Source of the DNA: Flavobacterium sp. MFBS3-15
GTDB taxonomy: Bacteria; Bacteroidota; Bacteroidia; Flavobacteriales; Flavobacteriaceae
Length of the DNA: 64,000 nt
NCBI RefSeq assembly: GCF_026107645.2
Contig: NZ_JAPCHV010000021.1
Location: 1 to 64,000, forward strand
Direction of reading: 5' to 3'
Part shown: piece after piece, positions 1-8,865 of the stretch
How positions within the stretch are numbered: the stretch's first letter is position 1
How the letters are laid out: each line of letters begins with the position of its first letter
Notes under the pieces: generated by a model
What the model saw: only the letters and a program-made list of their open reading frames with translations
Told to the model about the DNA's origin: nothing
Databases searched by the model: none
Program-made: the position numbers and the translations under genes

Positions 1-76
1 CAACAGCTCGTTTAAAGGCTTCACTGTACCTAATACTCGGGGATAAACCTGTCCCCTTAGAATCCTGCTTTTTCAT
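1..76 (-). CDS. Transposase OrfA-like protein, N-terminal 25 residues only (runs off the left edge)
   Basis: An ATG at 74-76 on the minus strand opens a frame without stops to the edge of the window. Residues read MKKQDSKGTGL, then SPSIRYSEAFKRAV. The RYSEAFK stretch is like the start of the helix-turn-helix DNA-binding OrfA of IS3-type elements. Only about 25 residues are visible, so the assignment rests on that motif and on the terminus-like sequence just upstream. It could instead be an unrelated small helix-turn-helix protein. Confidence 0.5.
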   Translation of the reverse strand, partial: MKKQDSKGTGLSPSIRYSEAFKRAV

Positions 77-117
77 AATATTGACATTTATTAGTCAACT
101 TTTTTCAGGACGAGACA
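1..117 (-). mobile_element. End of an IS3-like insertion sequence, cut by the window edge
   Basis: Read on the minus strand, a terminus beginning TGTCTCGTCCTGAAAAAAG at 117 is followed by a start codon whose product resembles the N-terminus of an IS3-family OrfA. The end resembles terminal inverted repeats of Bacteroidetes IS3 elements from memory; the other end and the transposase catalytic ORF lie outside the window, so family assignment is an inference. The end lies only a few bases from the terminator of the neighbouring T9SS gene. Confidence 0.5.
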
Positions 118-120
118 ATG

Positions 121-159
121 TTAAAAAAATCCCCGTTTTACGCAATGCAAAACGGGGAT
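121..159 (-). terminator. Rho-independent terminator of the first T9SS gene
   Basis: Perfect 11-bp stem ATCCCCGTTTT / AAAACGGGGAT (129-139 with 149-159), 9-base loop, followed on the minus strand by a U run (A-tract 123-129). It lies just downstream of the stop codon of the minus-strand gene ending at 180. Confidence 0.9.
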
Positions 160-179
160 GATAATTTTATAAGTAAAAA

Positions 180-2252
180 TTACTCTTTAATGAACTTCGC
201 CGTATGCTGCTTTCCTGATTTATCATTCAGGATGATGATGTATGTGCCTTTAGCCAGTTGTTGTACCGGCACTGTTGCGTCATTTACATCAGCTGTTTTT
301 ACCAGCCTGCCTGTCAGATCGTAGATGTTTGCTTTTACAATGTCAAGGCTGGCACCGTTGATGCTCAGCAGGTCTTTCGCAGGGTTAGGGTAAAGTGAAA
401 TCGTCGGGCTGTTTTTTTCGGTAAGGCCCAGTCCTATTCCTTCTACGATGTGAATTGTCTGGTTCACACCCGGATTTTCAATAGTGTCTACGATTCCCGA
501 AGGCCATTTAATGACAACATGATCTATCGCTTCGTTTGACCCAAGTCCAAAATGGGCATTGAGCGTGCTCATGTACTGGAATCCGTCACCACTTCTTATT
601 TCACGAATTTGTTTCTCTGTAGCGCTGGTAAATACTTCCACTCGGGCACCAATGCCATTTCGGTTACTTTCTGTTCCGCGAAGGGTTACTTTGAGCCAAT
701 TGTTGCCGTTATCGTGCCCAAAATAGATTTTATTATCATTTTGAACATCAAGAAACCCGTCATTATTCAGGTCGCCCACAGGGCCGGGAGGGAAAGGTAC
801 TATAACCGGGCTGAAAGAGAAATTGCCATTATTGTACATTATTATGTTGCCTATCCCTGAAACAGCACTTCCTCCGCCAATGATGTCTACAAAACCATCG
901 TTGTCAAAATCATGAGCCAGGTATTCACGGCTTGTCGTAGTGAGCGTATCATAACCCGACCCTAGGGTTACATTGGTAAATGTGCCATTCCCATTGTTCT
1001 TCATTAATTTACTAGATGAGGTCACTATTATGTTGCCGACGTTGAGGGAAGTGTGTCCTCCTACAAGTACGTCCATGTTTCCATCATTGTCATAGTCGGC
1101 CCATGCGCTAGCCCAGGATTGATGATAATCTGCAAAGCCAAGTTCATCGGCTACGTTAGTAAAAGTGCCGTCGCCATTATTCCTGTGTAGTTCGTCTATT
1201 GCAGCATCATTATTTGCCCCCTGGCATTTGGCTATGAACAGGTCAATGTCGCCATCACTGTCGTAATCTGTCCATATCGATCCGTAATCACCTCCTGTAG
1301 GATAGGATCCCAAATCGGGAGCACCGTTAACACCACTCTGTTTCCAAATGCCACCACCGTTTCCATCATTCATCAAAAAAATGTTAGCGCCTGTGTCATG
1401 GCATACAAACGCATCCAGATTACCATCATTGTCAATGTCTACAAAGTTAGTTCGTTGGGAGAAAACATACTGTTGGGTCTTTATTAATGTATCAAAAGAA
1501 GTTAAGGTAGAGTTCGTAAGTAATACCATTGCTCCTCCCTGGCTTCCGTATAATAAGTCATTTAAACCGTCATTATTATAGTCTCCTACTGCAATACTCC
1601 AGGATGGATTATAGTTCGACATGCTATTTTCTGTACTCGTTAGTGTTCCCATATCGAAGCCACTACCATCATATCTTTGATACATTATTTCTACCAAATT
1701 GCCCGCATAATTTGGAAAGATAATATCATCAAGGTAATCACCGTTCATGTCTGCAACATAGCGCCTGTACCCTTCAATGTTGCTATTTAAAAGATATGGG
1801 GTGAATAAGGGTGGAGTATATTCATTTTCCCCTAACGTAAAGGAAAAGTCATCACTGTCCCAGTTGTCGTCAAAAGCGATGAAATAGGTTATTCCGGGTT
1901 CAGCGGTAAATTGTGCAAAGGATGTATAGTAGCCGGGACTGCTGTCGTCATTACCGCCGACACATACAAGGCTTGAGCAGCTTCCTTTGTAAATGTGTAC
2001 CCGTGTATCGCTGTCAGATCCGGCAGTACTTACATGAGCCGTAAGGAGTTCTGTTGGGGTGTAAGCATACCACGCGCCTCTAAATGGTGAATTGTTGCTT
2101 CCGCTGGCGCATACAGGCTGTGGTACTTGGCTCCCGTTCATGAATGTTACATTATGTATCCCCGGGGTTACTGCAAGTGCATTGGTGCAATTTTGCTGTG
2201 CATGCAGCCATAATGAAAATAGGGTTAATGTGAGGGTAAAAATTTGCTTCAT
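180..2252 (-). CDS. Secreted VCBS/FG-GAP repeat protein with ASPIC/UnbV domain and T9SS sorting domain
   Basis: A 690-residue exported protein. The N-terminus is a signal peptide (MKQIFTLTLTLFSLWLHAQ). A beta-sandwich-like region (about 20-140) is followed by many calcium-binding-type FG-GAP/VCBS motifs of the form D-x-D-x-D-G (for example DMNGDYLDD, DYDSDGDIDLF, DLNNDGFLD), consistent with a beta-propeller. An ASPIC/UnbV motif follows (IREIRSGDGFQYM...HFGLG). The last 75 or so residues are a T9SS type A sorting domain (SLYPNPAKDLLSI ... KFIKE), so the product should be exported by the type IX system and attached to or released from the surface. It is a tandem paralogue of the next gene, and the two share an identical last 55 residues. 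Ligand unknown. Confidence 0.9.
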   Translation of the reverse strand: MKQIFTLTLTLFSLWLHAQQNCTNALAVTPGIHNVTFMNGSQVPQPVCASGSNNSPFRGAWYAYTPTELLTAHVSTAGSDSDTRVHIYKGSCSSLVCVGGNDDSSPGYYTSFAQFTAEPGITYFIAFDDNWDSDDFSFTLGENEYTPPLFTPYLLNSNIEGYRRYVADMNGDYLDDIIFPNYAGNLVEIMYQRYDGSGFDMGTLTSTENSMSNYNPSWSIAVGDYNNDGLNDLLYGSQGGAMVLLTNSTLTSFDTLIKTQQYVFSQRTNFVDIDNDGNLDAFVCHDTGANIFLMNDGNGGGIWKQSGVNGAPDLGSYPTGGDYGSIWTDYDSDGDIDLFIAKCQGANNDAAIDELHRNNGDGTFTNVADELGFADYHQSWASAWADYDNDGNMDVLVGGHTSLNVGNIIVTSSSKLMKNNGNGTFTNVTLGSGYDTLTTTSREYLAHDFDNDGFVDIIGGGSAVSGIGNIIMYNNGNFSFSPVIVPFPPGPVGDLNNDGFLDVQNDNKIYFGHDNGNNWLKVTLRGTESNRNGIGARVEVFTSATEKQIREIRSGDGFQYMSTLNAHFGLGSNEAIDHVVIKWPSGIVDTIENPGVNQTIHIVEGIGLGLTEKNSPTISLYPNPAKDLLSINGASLDIVKANIYDLTGRLVKTADVNDATVPVQQLAKGTYIIILNDKSGKQHTAKFIKE

Positions 2253-2340
2253 GTGTTAATTGAGTTGGTGGTTATTTGTTTAACAACAAATCCTGTTCCA
2301 TATTGCTATGAAACAGGATTATATTTAAATAAAATTTTTC

Positions 2341-4377
2341 CTATTCTTTAATAAACTTTGCCGTATGTTGCTTTCCTGATTTATCATTCAGGATGATGAT
2401 GTATGTGCCTTTAGCCAGTTGTTGTACCGGCACTGTTGCGTCATTTACATCAGCCGTTTTTACCAGCCTGCCTGTCAGGTCGTAGATGTTTGCTTTTACA
2501 ATGTCAAGATTGTCGCCGCTAATGTTCAGGACATCTTTGGCTGGGTTGGGATACAGGCTGAAAAGCTCCCTGCCCGCTTCGCCCACGCTAAGCGGAAATG
2601 CCCCTTCTGCCACTAACAGCGACTGGTTTATAACGGCATTTTCTATCACGTCCACAGTCCCTGAAGGCCATCTAACGACAACTTTTTCAATCGTTTCATG
2701 GGTTCCGAGTCCAAAATGGGCATTCAACGACCCCATGTATTCAAAGCCGTCGCCACTGCGTATTTCCCGAATCATCTTATGATCAGGCGATGTATATACT
2801 TCTACACGGGCACCGATGCCGTTGCTGTTGCTTTGCACGCCCTTAAGGTGTATTTTCAGCCAGTTGTTGCCATTATCATACCCCAAGTGCAATGTAGTTC
2901 CGTTTTGTATATCCAAAAAACCATCGTTATTAAGGTCGCCTACAGGGCCGGTTCCGGGCGCTACATTTACAATGTTGAAGGTCATGTCGCCGTTATTGTA
3001 TAAAATATAATGCCCTCCGCCAAGTATATCTAAAAAGCCATCATTGTTGAAGTCATGGGTTACATAGTCCCTGCTGGTCCCTGTAAAAGTATCCAGCCCC
3101 GAGCCGGTGGTAATATTAGTAAAAGTACCATCGCCGTTATTCTTCATAAGCTTTTGCGTAAACAGTGATCCGTCAAGTCCGGCATTACTTCCCACAAGTA
3201 CATCCATGTAGCCGTCATTGTCAAAATCCCCCCATGCGCTCGACCATGCCTGATGGAAGTCTGCAAAGCCGAGTTCCTGGGCTACGTTCGTAAAGGTTCC
3301 GTCGCCGTTATTGCGGTGCAGTTCATCTTTGGCTGCATCATTGTTTGCTCCCCTGCATTTAGCGATAAACAGGTCGATATCACCATCATTGTCGTAGTCA
3401 GTCCATAAAGAGGCATAGTTTCCGCCTGAAAAGTAAACCCCAAGGTCGGGTGCACCATTTATGCCGCTTCGCTTAAAGCTCCCGCCTCCGTTACCTGTAT
3501 TAAGAAAATATACGTTTGCGGCATTGTCATCGCAAATGAAAGCATCAAGATTACCGTCGTTGTCAATGTCAACAAAATTGGTACGTTGCGCAAGGAAGCT
3601 TTCAGGTGTGTCAAGCTTAGCGTCAAATGCCGTTCCGGTGCTGTTAGAGAGCATTACTGTTCCCCCGCCCCCGCTTCCGTAAAGTAGGTCGTTAAACCCA
3701 TCTTTATTATAATCGCCTGCGGCTATGCTCCAGTAGGGCATGTTCATCGTGTTGGGCGAAGTAAGGTTGGCCGGTGTAAAGCCGCTTCCATTTGCAGCCT
3801 GGTATAAAATATGGACTACGCCGTTGTCTACCCCAATAATATCGTCAAGGTAGTCGCCGTTCATGTCGACAACGCAATTTGTAATCCCGTTGATGTTTAC
3901 AGACTGCTGCGTAAAGGCAGGAGCAATAAACTCTGCTTCGGTAAGGGTAAAGGAAAAATTGTCGCTGTACTCGCCTGTTCCTTCCCAGTTGTTGTCAAAA
4001 ACAATATAGTAGGTAACATTTGCCTGGGCCATAAAGGTTGCAATGGAGGTATAGGCTGGGCCACCATCATCATCGCCCCCCACACAGCTAAGCGTGCCGC
4101 AGGTTCCGCTGTAAATGTGTACGCGTGTATCAAACATCGATGCCGCGGTACTTACGGTGGTGGTATGGAGCGCGGTTGGGGTGTAGGCAAACCATGCCCC
4201 TTTGGATATTGTGTTGTTAGTGCCGTTGGTACAAATGGGTGATGGTACCTGGCTGCCGGCCGTCAGCGCGACACTGTGAGTACCGGGGGTAACAACCTGC
4301 GGATGGCCGCAGTCCTGCTGTGCAAGCAAACCAAGTGGAGCCATACACAACAGGGCAAGGGTAAAAATTTGTTTCAT
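2341..4377 (-). CDS. Secreted VCBS/FG-GAP repeat protein with ASPIC/UnbV domain and T9SS sorting domain (paralogue)
   Basis: A 678-residue paralogue of the preceding entry with the same order: signal peptide (MKQIFTLALLCMAPLGLLAQ), N-terminal beta region, repeated D-x-D-x-D-G calcium-loop motifs, ASPIC/UnbV motif (IREIRSGDGFEYM...HFGLG) and T9SS type A sorting domain. The ATG at 4377 is preferred over an upstream in-frame TTG at 4383 because it gives a start matching the paralogue exactly. It lies 88 bases upstream of its paralogue and just downstream of a diheme cytochrome-like gene; co-transcription is possible. ASPIC/UnbV proteins are often found near cytochromes, but a functional link here is inference. 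Confidence 0.9.
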   Translation of the reverse strand: MKQIFTLALLCMAPLGLLAQQDCGHPQVVTPGTHSVALTAGSQVPSPICTNGTNNTISKGAWFAYTPTALHTTTVSTAASMFDTRVHIYSGTCGTLSCVGGDDDGGPAYTSIATFMAQANVTYYIVFDNNWEGTGEYSDNFSFTLTEAEFIAPAFTQQSVNINGITNCVVDMNGDYLDDIIGVDNGVVHILYQAANGSGFTPANLTSPNTMNMPYWSIAAGDYNKDGFNDLLYGSGGGGTVMLSNSTGTAFDAKLDTPESFLAQRTNFVDIDNDGNLDAFICDDNAANVYFLNTGNGGGSFKRSGINGAPDLGVYFSGGNYASLWTDYDNDGDIDLFIAKCRGANNDAAKDELHRNNGDGTFTNVAQELGFADFHQAWSSAWGDFDNDGYMDVLVGSNAGLDGSLFTQKLMKNNGDGTFTNITTGSGLDTFTGTSRDYVTHDFNNDGFLDILGGGHYILYNNGDMTFNIVNVAPGTGPVGDLNNDGFLDIQNGTTLHLGYDNGNNWLKIHLKGVQSNSNGIGARVEVYTSPDHKMIREIRSGDGFEYMGSLNAHFGLGTHETIEKVVVRWPSGTVDVIENAVINQSLLVAEGAFPLSVGEAGRELFSLYPNPAKDVLNISGDNLDIVKANIYDLTGRLVKTADVNDATVPVQQLAKGTYIIILNDKSGKQHTAKFIKE

Positions 4378-4404
4378 AGTCAATTATTTTAGTTAGTAGT
4401 TATG

Positions 4405-5481
4405 TTACGGACATGGGCTGTCCATAGAATTTATCCATTCGGTTATCATAGCAACCGCTTCTTCATGCACAATGCTCCTCCCAAGCAAAGGCATCCTCTC
4501 ATTCGGGTTCACCGACTTTATCCGGTAGGCCAGGGCAGAGCGAAGCGTATTTCTTTTCGCAACAATATAACTTAGCGAAGGGTTAATGTTGTCCTGAGGG
4601 GGTACGCATATGCCAAGGTTTTCAGGGCTGCCTGTTTCGCTGAAGGCAAAACGCATCGACATATAGTCGCAGTGTGAGTTTTCCTTGTGGCAGTGAGCGC
4701 AGTTGATATCAATGTAGGAACGTACCCTCAAATCCAGGGGCTTGCTTGTATCAGTCCAGTCTACGGTCGATACTACCCCGTTGGGCTTATCGTCAAGATA
4801 ACCTTCTTCTACCCATCGCGAAAGCTGGTCCTGTTGCCCTTCAGGGTAGGAGAAATTCTTATTCAGGTTTTGCGGCTTGGGGCCTATGGGTACAGGGCTG
4901 TCGTTTGTTTTATGGCAGGTGAGGCATTCCGATTGCGAAGGAATTCTGTAGTCAGCAGATTTTGTAATTCCATTCTCTGTCCAGGATACATTAGTATAGC
5001 TGCCGTCGGTATTAAGTACTGCCTCGGTCTGGTCATCGTTCCAAATGTAATTGGCAAATATCCAGGCATCACCTTTTTTTATAAGCAGCCTGGTTTCTAT
5101 TATTCGTGTAGTATTGGATGGCTGCACATTATCATAATAGAAAGTCTTTATCAGCACAGTGCCGACAGGAAAGTTTAACGTCTCCGAATCCGAAATGTAG
5201 GTAGCATTCACGCCTTCGGGCATCCAGATAAACCTTTTTTTATGCGCATAGTCGGTAAAAAGCGCGCTGTTCAGGTCGTAGGGAAGAACCTTGTAGGCAG
5301 GATCCTGGTTTTTCATTTCCCCTTCAAAAAATTTGTAATCGGAAAGCTTGGGATAAGGTACGGCATTCAGGTCGAGCTGAACGGGTGAGACCCTTTTGTA
5401 GTCTTCATCTTCTCCGCATGAAGTAAGTGCAATGAATGGAAGTAAAATCAATAAAATTTTTAAAGCGTAAGGTTTTTTCAT
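4405..5481 (-). CDS. SO_2930-family diheme c-type cytochrome lipoprotein
   Basis: A 358-residue lipoprotein: hydrophobic N-terminus ending in ALTSC (Cys22 as the likely lipidated residue). Two covalent heme-binding motifs are visible, CLTCH at 186-190 and CAHCH at 261-265. The segments PYDLNSALFTDYA and PIGPKPQNLNK are typical of the SO_2930/TIGR03806 family of diheme cytochromes of unknown electron partner. The start at 5481 (MKKPYALK) is chosen over 5517 because a -7 box at 5515-5522 overlaps the longer start. The neighbouring gene at 5620 is a close paralogue; the pair probably arose by tandem duplication. Role: envelope electron transfer, substrate unknown. Confidence 0.85.
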   Translation of the reverse strand: MKKPYALKILLILLPFIALTSCGEDEDYKRVSPVQLDLNAVPYPKLSDYKFFEGEMKNQDPAYKVLPYDLNSALFTDYAHKKRFIWMPEGVNATYISDSETLNFPVGTVLIKTFYYDNVQPSNTTRIIETRLLIKKGDAWIFANYIWNDDQTEAVLNTDGSYTNVSWTENGITKSADYRIPSQSECLTCHKTNDSPVPIGPKPQNLNKNFSYPEGQQDQLSRWVEEGYLDDKPNGVVSTVDWTDTSKPLDLRVRSYIDINCAHCHKENSHCDYMSMRFAFSETGSPENLGICVPPQDNINPSLSYIVAKRNTLRSALAYRIKSVNPNERMPLLGRSIVHEEAVAMITEWINSMDSPCP

Positions 5482-5514
5482 AGCGTTATCGTAGCAATTT
5501 GTGTAAAACGATAA

Positions 5515-5522
5515 CAAATATA
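5515..5522 (-). promoter_or_regulatory. Bacteroidetes -7 box (TATATTTG) for the diheme cytochrome gene
   Basis: Reverse complement of CAAATATA gives TATATTTG, matching TAnnTTTG. It sits 33 bases before the chosen ATG at 5481. No clear TTG -33 element was seen at the usual distance. Confidence 0.55.
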
Positions 5523-5619
5523 ATATTTTAACCTTTTGTTTGCAGGTTTTGTTAAAGAAATGTTAGTATCTTGTGTGTTAAAAGTTTATCCGTCAAAATA
5601 CAAAAAAAGCGGATAAAGT

Positions 5620-6708
5620 TTAGGGGCATGTCCCTTCCATTGAATTTATCCATTCTTCTATCAATGCCAGTGCCTCGGCATGTATCACCGTACGGCCGGT
5701 AATGGGCATCATTTCATTGGGATCGTTAGTGCTCATGCGAAAATGTAATAGCGACATTTCAATATTTTGCTTTGCAACCAAATGTGTCTGATCACCTGTT
5801 ACATAATCCTGTGGCTCTATGCAAACCCCCAGGTTAGCAGGGTTGTCAGTATGCAAAAAGTCGAGTTTTAAAGGTGTGCCCTGACATTGGCCCCCATCGG
5901 TATGGCAGTGAGCGCAGTTGGCATCAAGGTAGGAGCGTACACGGAGTTCTAAAGGTTTTGTTGTGTCTTCCCAATCGATCGTTGTGGAAATGTTTGTAGA
6001 ATAACCCTCAGCAAGATATCCAGCTTTTACCCATTTTGTTAGCTGATTTTCGGCCCCATCAGGATAATTGTACGCCTTATTCAGGTTTTGAGGCTTGGGG
6101 CCTATTGGTACCGCCCTGTCATTACTCCGGTGGCACAAGTAACAATCCATGGCAGTAGGGATCTTGTAGTTAATGTTTCGCGGACTGCCGTTGTGGTTCC
6201 ATGCTACCCTGACCGTACCGCCTGCATTAAGCACCGCTTCAGTTTGTTCGCCATTCCATTTATAGGTAGCAAAAATCCATCCTTCAGCTTTTTTTATCAT
6301 CAGGCGTGTTTCTATAATAACTGTCGTTCCGCTTGGGATGGTATTTTCGTAATAAAAATTCTTTATTAATATGCTTCCGGTAGGAAAATCAAGCACCTTT
6401 CCGTCCTCATTATACGTTGCCGCAACCCCCTTCGGCATCCATACAAACCTTTTCTTCTGTGCATAGTCGGTGAAGAGCGAGCTGTTCAGGTCATAAGGCA
6501 ACACGCCATAAGCAGGCTGGAGGTTTTTCATATCACCCTCAAAGAATTTGTATTTCGAAAGGCTGTCGAAAGGCACTGAGGCCAGGTCCAGGACTACGGG
6601 TGATACCGGCTCATATTCTCCTTCACTGCTGTCGTCGGTGCCACAGGATATCACTATAGCTAATGCTATGGTAAGGAGTGATAGTAGTAAGAAGTAGTTT
6701 TTTTTCAT
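5620..6708 (-). CDS. SO_2930-family diheme c-type cytochrome lipoprotein (paralogue)
   Basis: A 362-residue paralogue of the gene at 4405. N-terminal lipoprotein signal ending VISC (Cys22), heme motifs CYLCH at 189-193 and CAHCH at 265-269, and the same family blocks (PYDLNSSLFTDYA, PIGPKPQNLNK). It has its own -7 box, and a 138-base gap separates it from its paralogue, so the two are likely separately expressed. Function beyond envelope electron transfer cannot be read from the sequence. Confidence 0.85.
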   Translation of the reverse strand: MKKNYFLLLSLLTIALAIVISCGTDDSSEGEYEPVSPVVLDLASVPFDSLSKYKFFEGDMKNLQPAYGVLPYDLNSSLFTDYAQKKRFVWMPKGVAATYNEDGKVLDFPTGSILIKNFYYENTIPSGTTVIIETRLMIKKAEGWIFATYKWNGEQTEAVLNAGGTVRVAWNHNGSPRNINYKIPTAMDCYLCHRSNDRAVPIGPKPQNLNKAYNYPDGAENQLTKWVKAGYLAEGYSTNISTTIDWEDTTKPLELRVRSYLDANCAHCHTDGGQCQGTPLKLDFLHTDNPANLGVCIEPQDYVTGDQTHLVAKQNIEMSLLHFRMSTNDPNEMMPITGRTVIHAEALALIEEWINSMEGTCP

Positions 6709-6733
6709 TGCCTTTAATGGGTTGAGCCGATGG

Positions 6734-6741
6734 CAAATATA
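6734..6741 (-). promoter_or_regulatory. Bacteroidetes -7 box (TATATTTG) for the second diheme cytochrome gene
   Basis: CAAATATA on the plus strand, 25 bases upstream of the ATG at 6708; matches TAnnTTTG in the right orientation. Confidence 0.6.
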
Positions 6742-6781
6742 TAAAAATCCCGAGAGGTTTGCGGCTGCGTGAAAATTTCTG

Positions 6782-7324
6782 CTACAAGTCCAGTACTATC
6801 CGGTACTGTTTTAAGGACTCTAATGATTCGGCAGAGGTGTAACCAAACCTGGTTTCATGCTGCTCATGCTCCTTCTTTTGGGCTATGCGCTTCAGGGCGT
6901 TGCAAAAGCGGCGCACCTCTTCCTGACCCGAGAGTATCAGCTTTGGTACGGTAACGTTTTTACCCGAATCGTCTTTTGCGACCATGGTAAAATACGACGA
7001 GTTGCAGTGCTTTACCTTGCCCGTCTGTATGTTTTCCGAAGTTACCCGAATGCCCACCACCATCGAGCTGTTGCCCACGTAGTTTACCGAGGCTTTCATG
7101 GTCACGAGCTCGCCCACCTCAATGGGGTTCAGGAAGTCTACTGTATCTACCGATGCTGTTACGCAATAGCTACCGCTGTATTTTGATGCCGACGCAAATG
7201 CGATCTGGTCCATCAGCATCAGTATATACCCGCCGTGTATCTTCCCGCTGAAGTTGGTGTGTGAGGGCAGCATCAGTTCGGATATGGTGATTTTTGAAGC
7301 ACTTACTTTTTTTGAGATTTCCAT
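6782..7324 (-). CDS. Acyl-CoA thioesterase, hotdog fold
   Basis: A 180-residue single-hotdog-domain protein. The motif HTNFSGKIHGGYILMLMDQIAF matches the YciA/BFIT-type acyl-CoA hydrolases, where the Asp in LMDQ is catalytic; DFLNPIEVGELVTMKASVNYVG is the second conserved block. Such enzymes hydrolyse acyl-CoA to free acid and CoA in the cytosol. The start at 7324 (MEISKKV) is chosen because the longer frame from 7351 would run into the palindromic repeat at 7344-7465. The C-terminal 40 residues after the hotdog core are charged and less conserved. No operon partner. Confidence 0.85.
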   Translation of the reverse strand: MEISKKVSASKITISELMLPSHTNFSGKIHGGYILMLMDQIAFASASKYSGSYCVTASVDTVDFLNPIEVGELVTMKASVNYVGNSSMVVGIRVTSENIQTGKVKHCNSSYFTMVAKDDSGKNVTVPKLILSGQEEVRRFCNALKRIAQKKEHEQHETRFGYTSAESLESLKQYRIVLDL

Positions 7325-7343
7325 AGTAACAATAAGGAGTGCA

Positions 7344-7465
7344 TTAACCACACGGGTACATAGTTATAAGTAAAAATACCTTCATATAGCTGAAGCGTAG
7401 CTTCATCTTTGTGGACTATAACAACCTTTCCGCGGAAACTATAGCCTATGTATCTATGTGGTTAA
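7344..7465. repeat. Palindromic intergenic element, copy 1 (ACCACA-TAG termini)
   Basis: Ends are imperfect inverted repeats: TTAACCACACGGGTACATAG (7344-7363) against CTATGTATCTATGTGGTTAA (7446-7465), 17 of 20 positions complementary. The middle has GAAGCGTAGCTTCATCTTTG, which recurs almost unchanged in the copy at 51063-51206. It lies between the divergently placed ends of the thioesterase promoter region and the 3' end of rmuC. No ORF inside; looks like a small non-autonomous repeat. Confidence 0.75.
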
Positions 7466-7473
7466 AATATTTT

Positions 7474-8865
7474 TTATTGGTTTAATAATTCGTCTTCAAT
7501 ATTTCCGTCTTCTTCCTGCTGCAAGGCACGGCTCAGTATATTTTCAGGCAGCGACTTTTTCGCTTTGGCGCCCATTTTCTTCAGCTTTTCGATACTGGTG
7601 ATGATGTTCCCGCGGCCGTCTACAAGCTTGCCCATGGCATTCTGGTACTCGCTTTGGGCATCGCGCATCTTGTTGCCTACTTTCGTCAGGTCGCTTACAA
7701 AGCCCTCGAATTTGTCATACAGCGCACCGGCCTGGCGGGCTATCTCGTAAGCGTTCTCCTGCTGCTTTTGGTTGGTCCACATGCTGTCAATGGTGCGCAG
7801 GGTAGCCAGCAGCGTGCTTGGGGTAACGATCACGATATTGCGCTCAAAAGCCTTGTTATACAGTGATGGATCTTCCTGCAACGCGCAGGCAAATGCCGGC
7901 TCCATCGGGATGAACAGCAGTACGAAATCCGGGCTTTCAATCTTATAAAGGTCGTGGTAGTTTTTCTCGCTAAGCTGGTCAATATGGCGGCGTATGGAGT
8001 TGCAATGCTCTTTTACGTGTACAGCCTTCAGCACATCGTCCTCCTCATTGACATAACGCTCGTAAGCTACAAGTGATACCTTCGAGTCGACGATCATCTT
8101 TTTTCCATCCGGCAGGTTGATGACCACATCCGGCTGCACCCGGCTGCCTTCTTCAGTAGCATGGCTTTGCTGTACGTAATATTCGCGGCCCTTTTCAAGG
8201 CCCGACTTTTCCAGTACACGCTCGAGGATAAGTTCACCCCAGTTGCCCTGCATTTTGGTGTCGCCTTTCAGGGCGCGGGTCAGGTTAAGGGTCTCGCGGC
8301 TCATTTGTTCGTTCATGTCCTTCAGGCCAATGATCTGCTGGCGGAGTGCAGCATGGTAGTCGATACTTTCTTTGTGGGTATCCTCTACCTTCTTTTCAAA
8401 CAGGTGAATCTTTTCCTGTAGCGGGGACAGGATGTTTTTCAGGTTTTCCTTGTTTTGCTCGGTAAACTTGTTCGATTTCTCTTCGAGTATCTTATTGGCG
8501 AGGTTCTCAAATTCCTTGGTGAATTTCTCACGCAGCTCATCCGTCTCCTGGCGCTGCTCCCGCATACGCTCCCAAAGGTTGTCGAAGTCGGTTTCCTTTT
8601 TGGTCAGCTGTACTGTAAGTGCGTCCTTAGCCTGGCGGAGGTCGTCGCGCTCGGTTTGGGTATGGGCAATTTGCTTTTCAAGGTTCAGGCGTTCGGTTTG
8701 CGATTGCTGCCTTACCTGTTCAATCTGCATCTGCAGGCTGTTGTTGCGTTCTTCCAGCACCTTTTTTTCGGCAGCGGATTTGGATGAAAATACAGCCTTG
8801 CCAACAAATATCCCGATGGCAAGGGCAATGATAAAGGCGAGTAATAAGGTGATGGTTTCGGGCAT
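7474..8865 (-). CDS. rmuC: DNA recombination protein RmuC
   Basis: 463 residues. The N-terminus is a membrane anchor (ITLLLAFIIALAIGIFVGKAVF) followed by a long charged coiled coil (about 35-200) and then the RmuC nuclease-like domain (GNWGELILERVLEKSGLEKGREY, QPDVVINLPDGKKMIVDSKVSL), which resembles restriction-endonuclease folds with the D...D-S-K core. The family limits DNA inversions and rearrangements at repeats; the biochemical activity is not established. Length and domain order are normal. It is a single transcription unit reading toward a palindromic repeat element. Confidence 0.93.
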   Translation of the reverse strand: MPETITLLLAFIIALAIGIFVGKAVFSSKSAAEKKVLEERNNSLQMQIEQVRQQSQTERLNLEKQIAHTQTERDDLRQAKDALTVQLTKKETDFDNLWERMREQRQETDELREKFTKEFENLANKILEEKSNKFTEQNKENLKNILSPLQEKIHLFEKKVEDTHKESIDYHAALRQQIIGLKDMNEQMSRETLNLTRALKGDTKMQGNWGELILERVLEKSGLEKGREYYVQQSHATEEGSRVQPDVVINLPDGKKMIVDSKVSLVAYERYVNEEDDVLKAVHVKEHCNSIRRHIDQLSEKNYHDLYKIESPDFVLLFIPMEPAFACALQEDPSLYNKAFERNIVIVTPSTLLATLRTIDSMWTNQKQQENAYEIARQAGALYDKFEGFVSDLTKVGNKMRDAQSEYQNAMGKLVDGRGNIITSIEKLKKMGAKAKKSLPENILSRALQQEEDGNIEDELLNQ

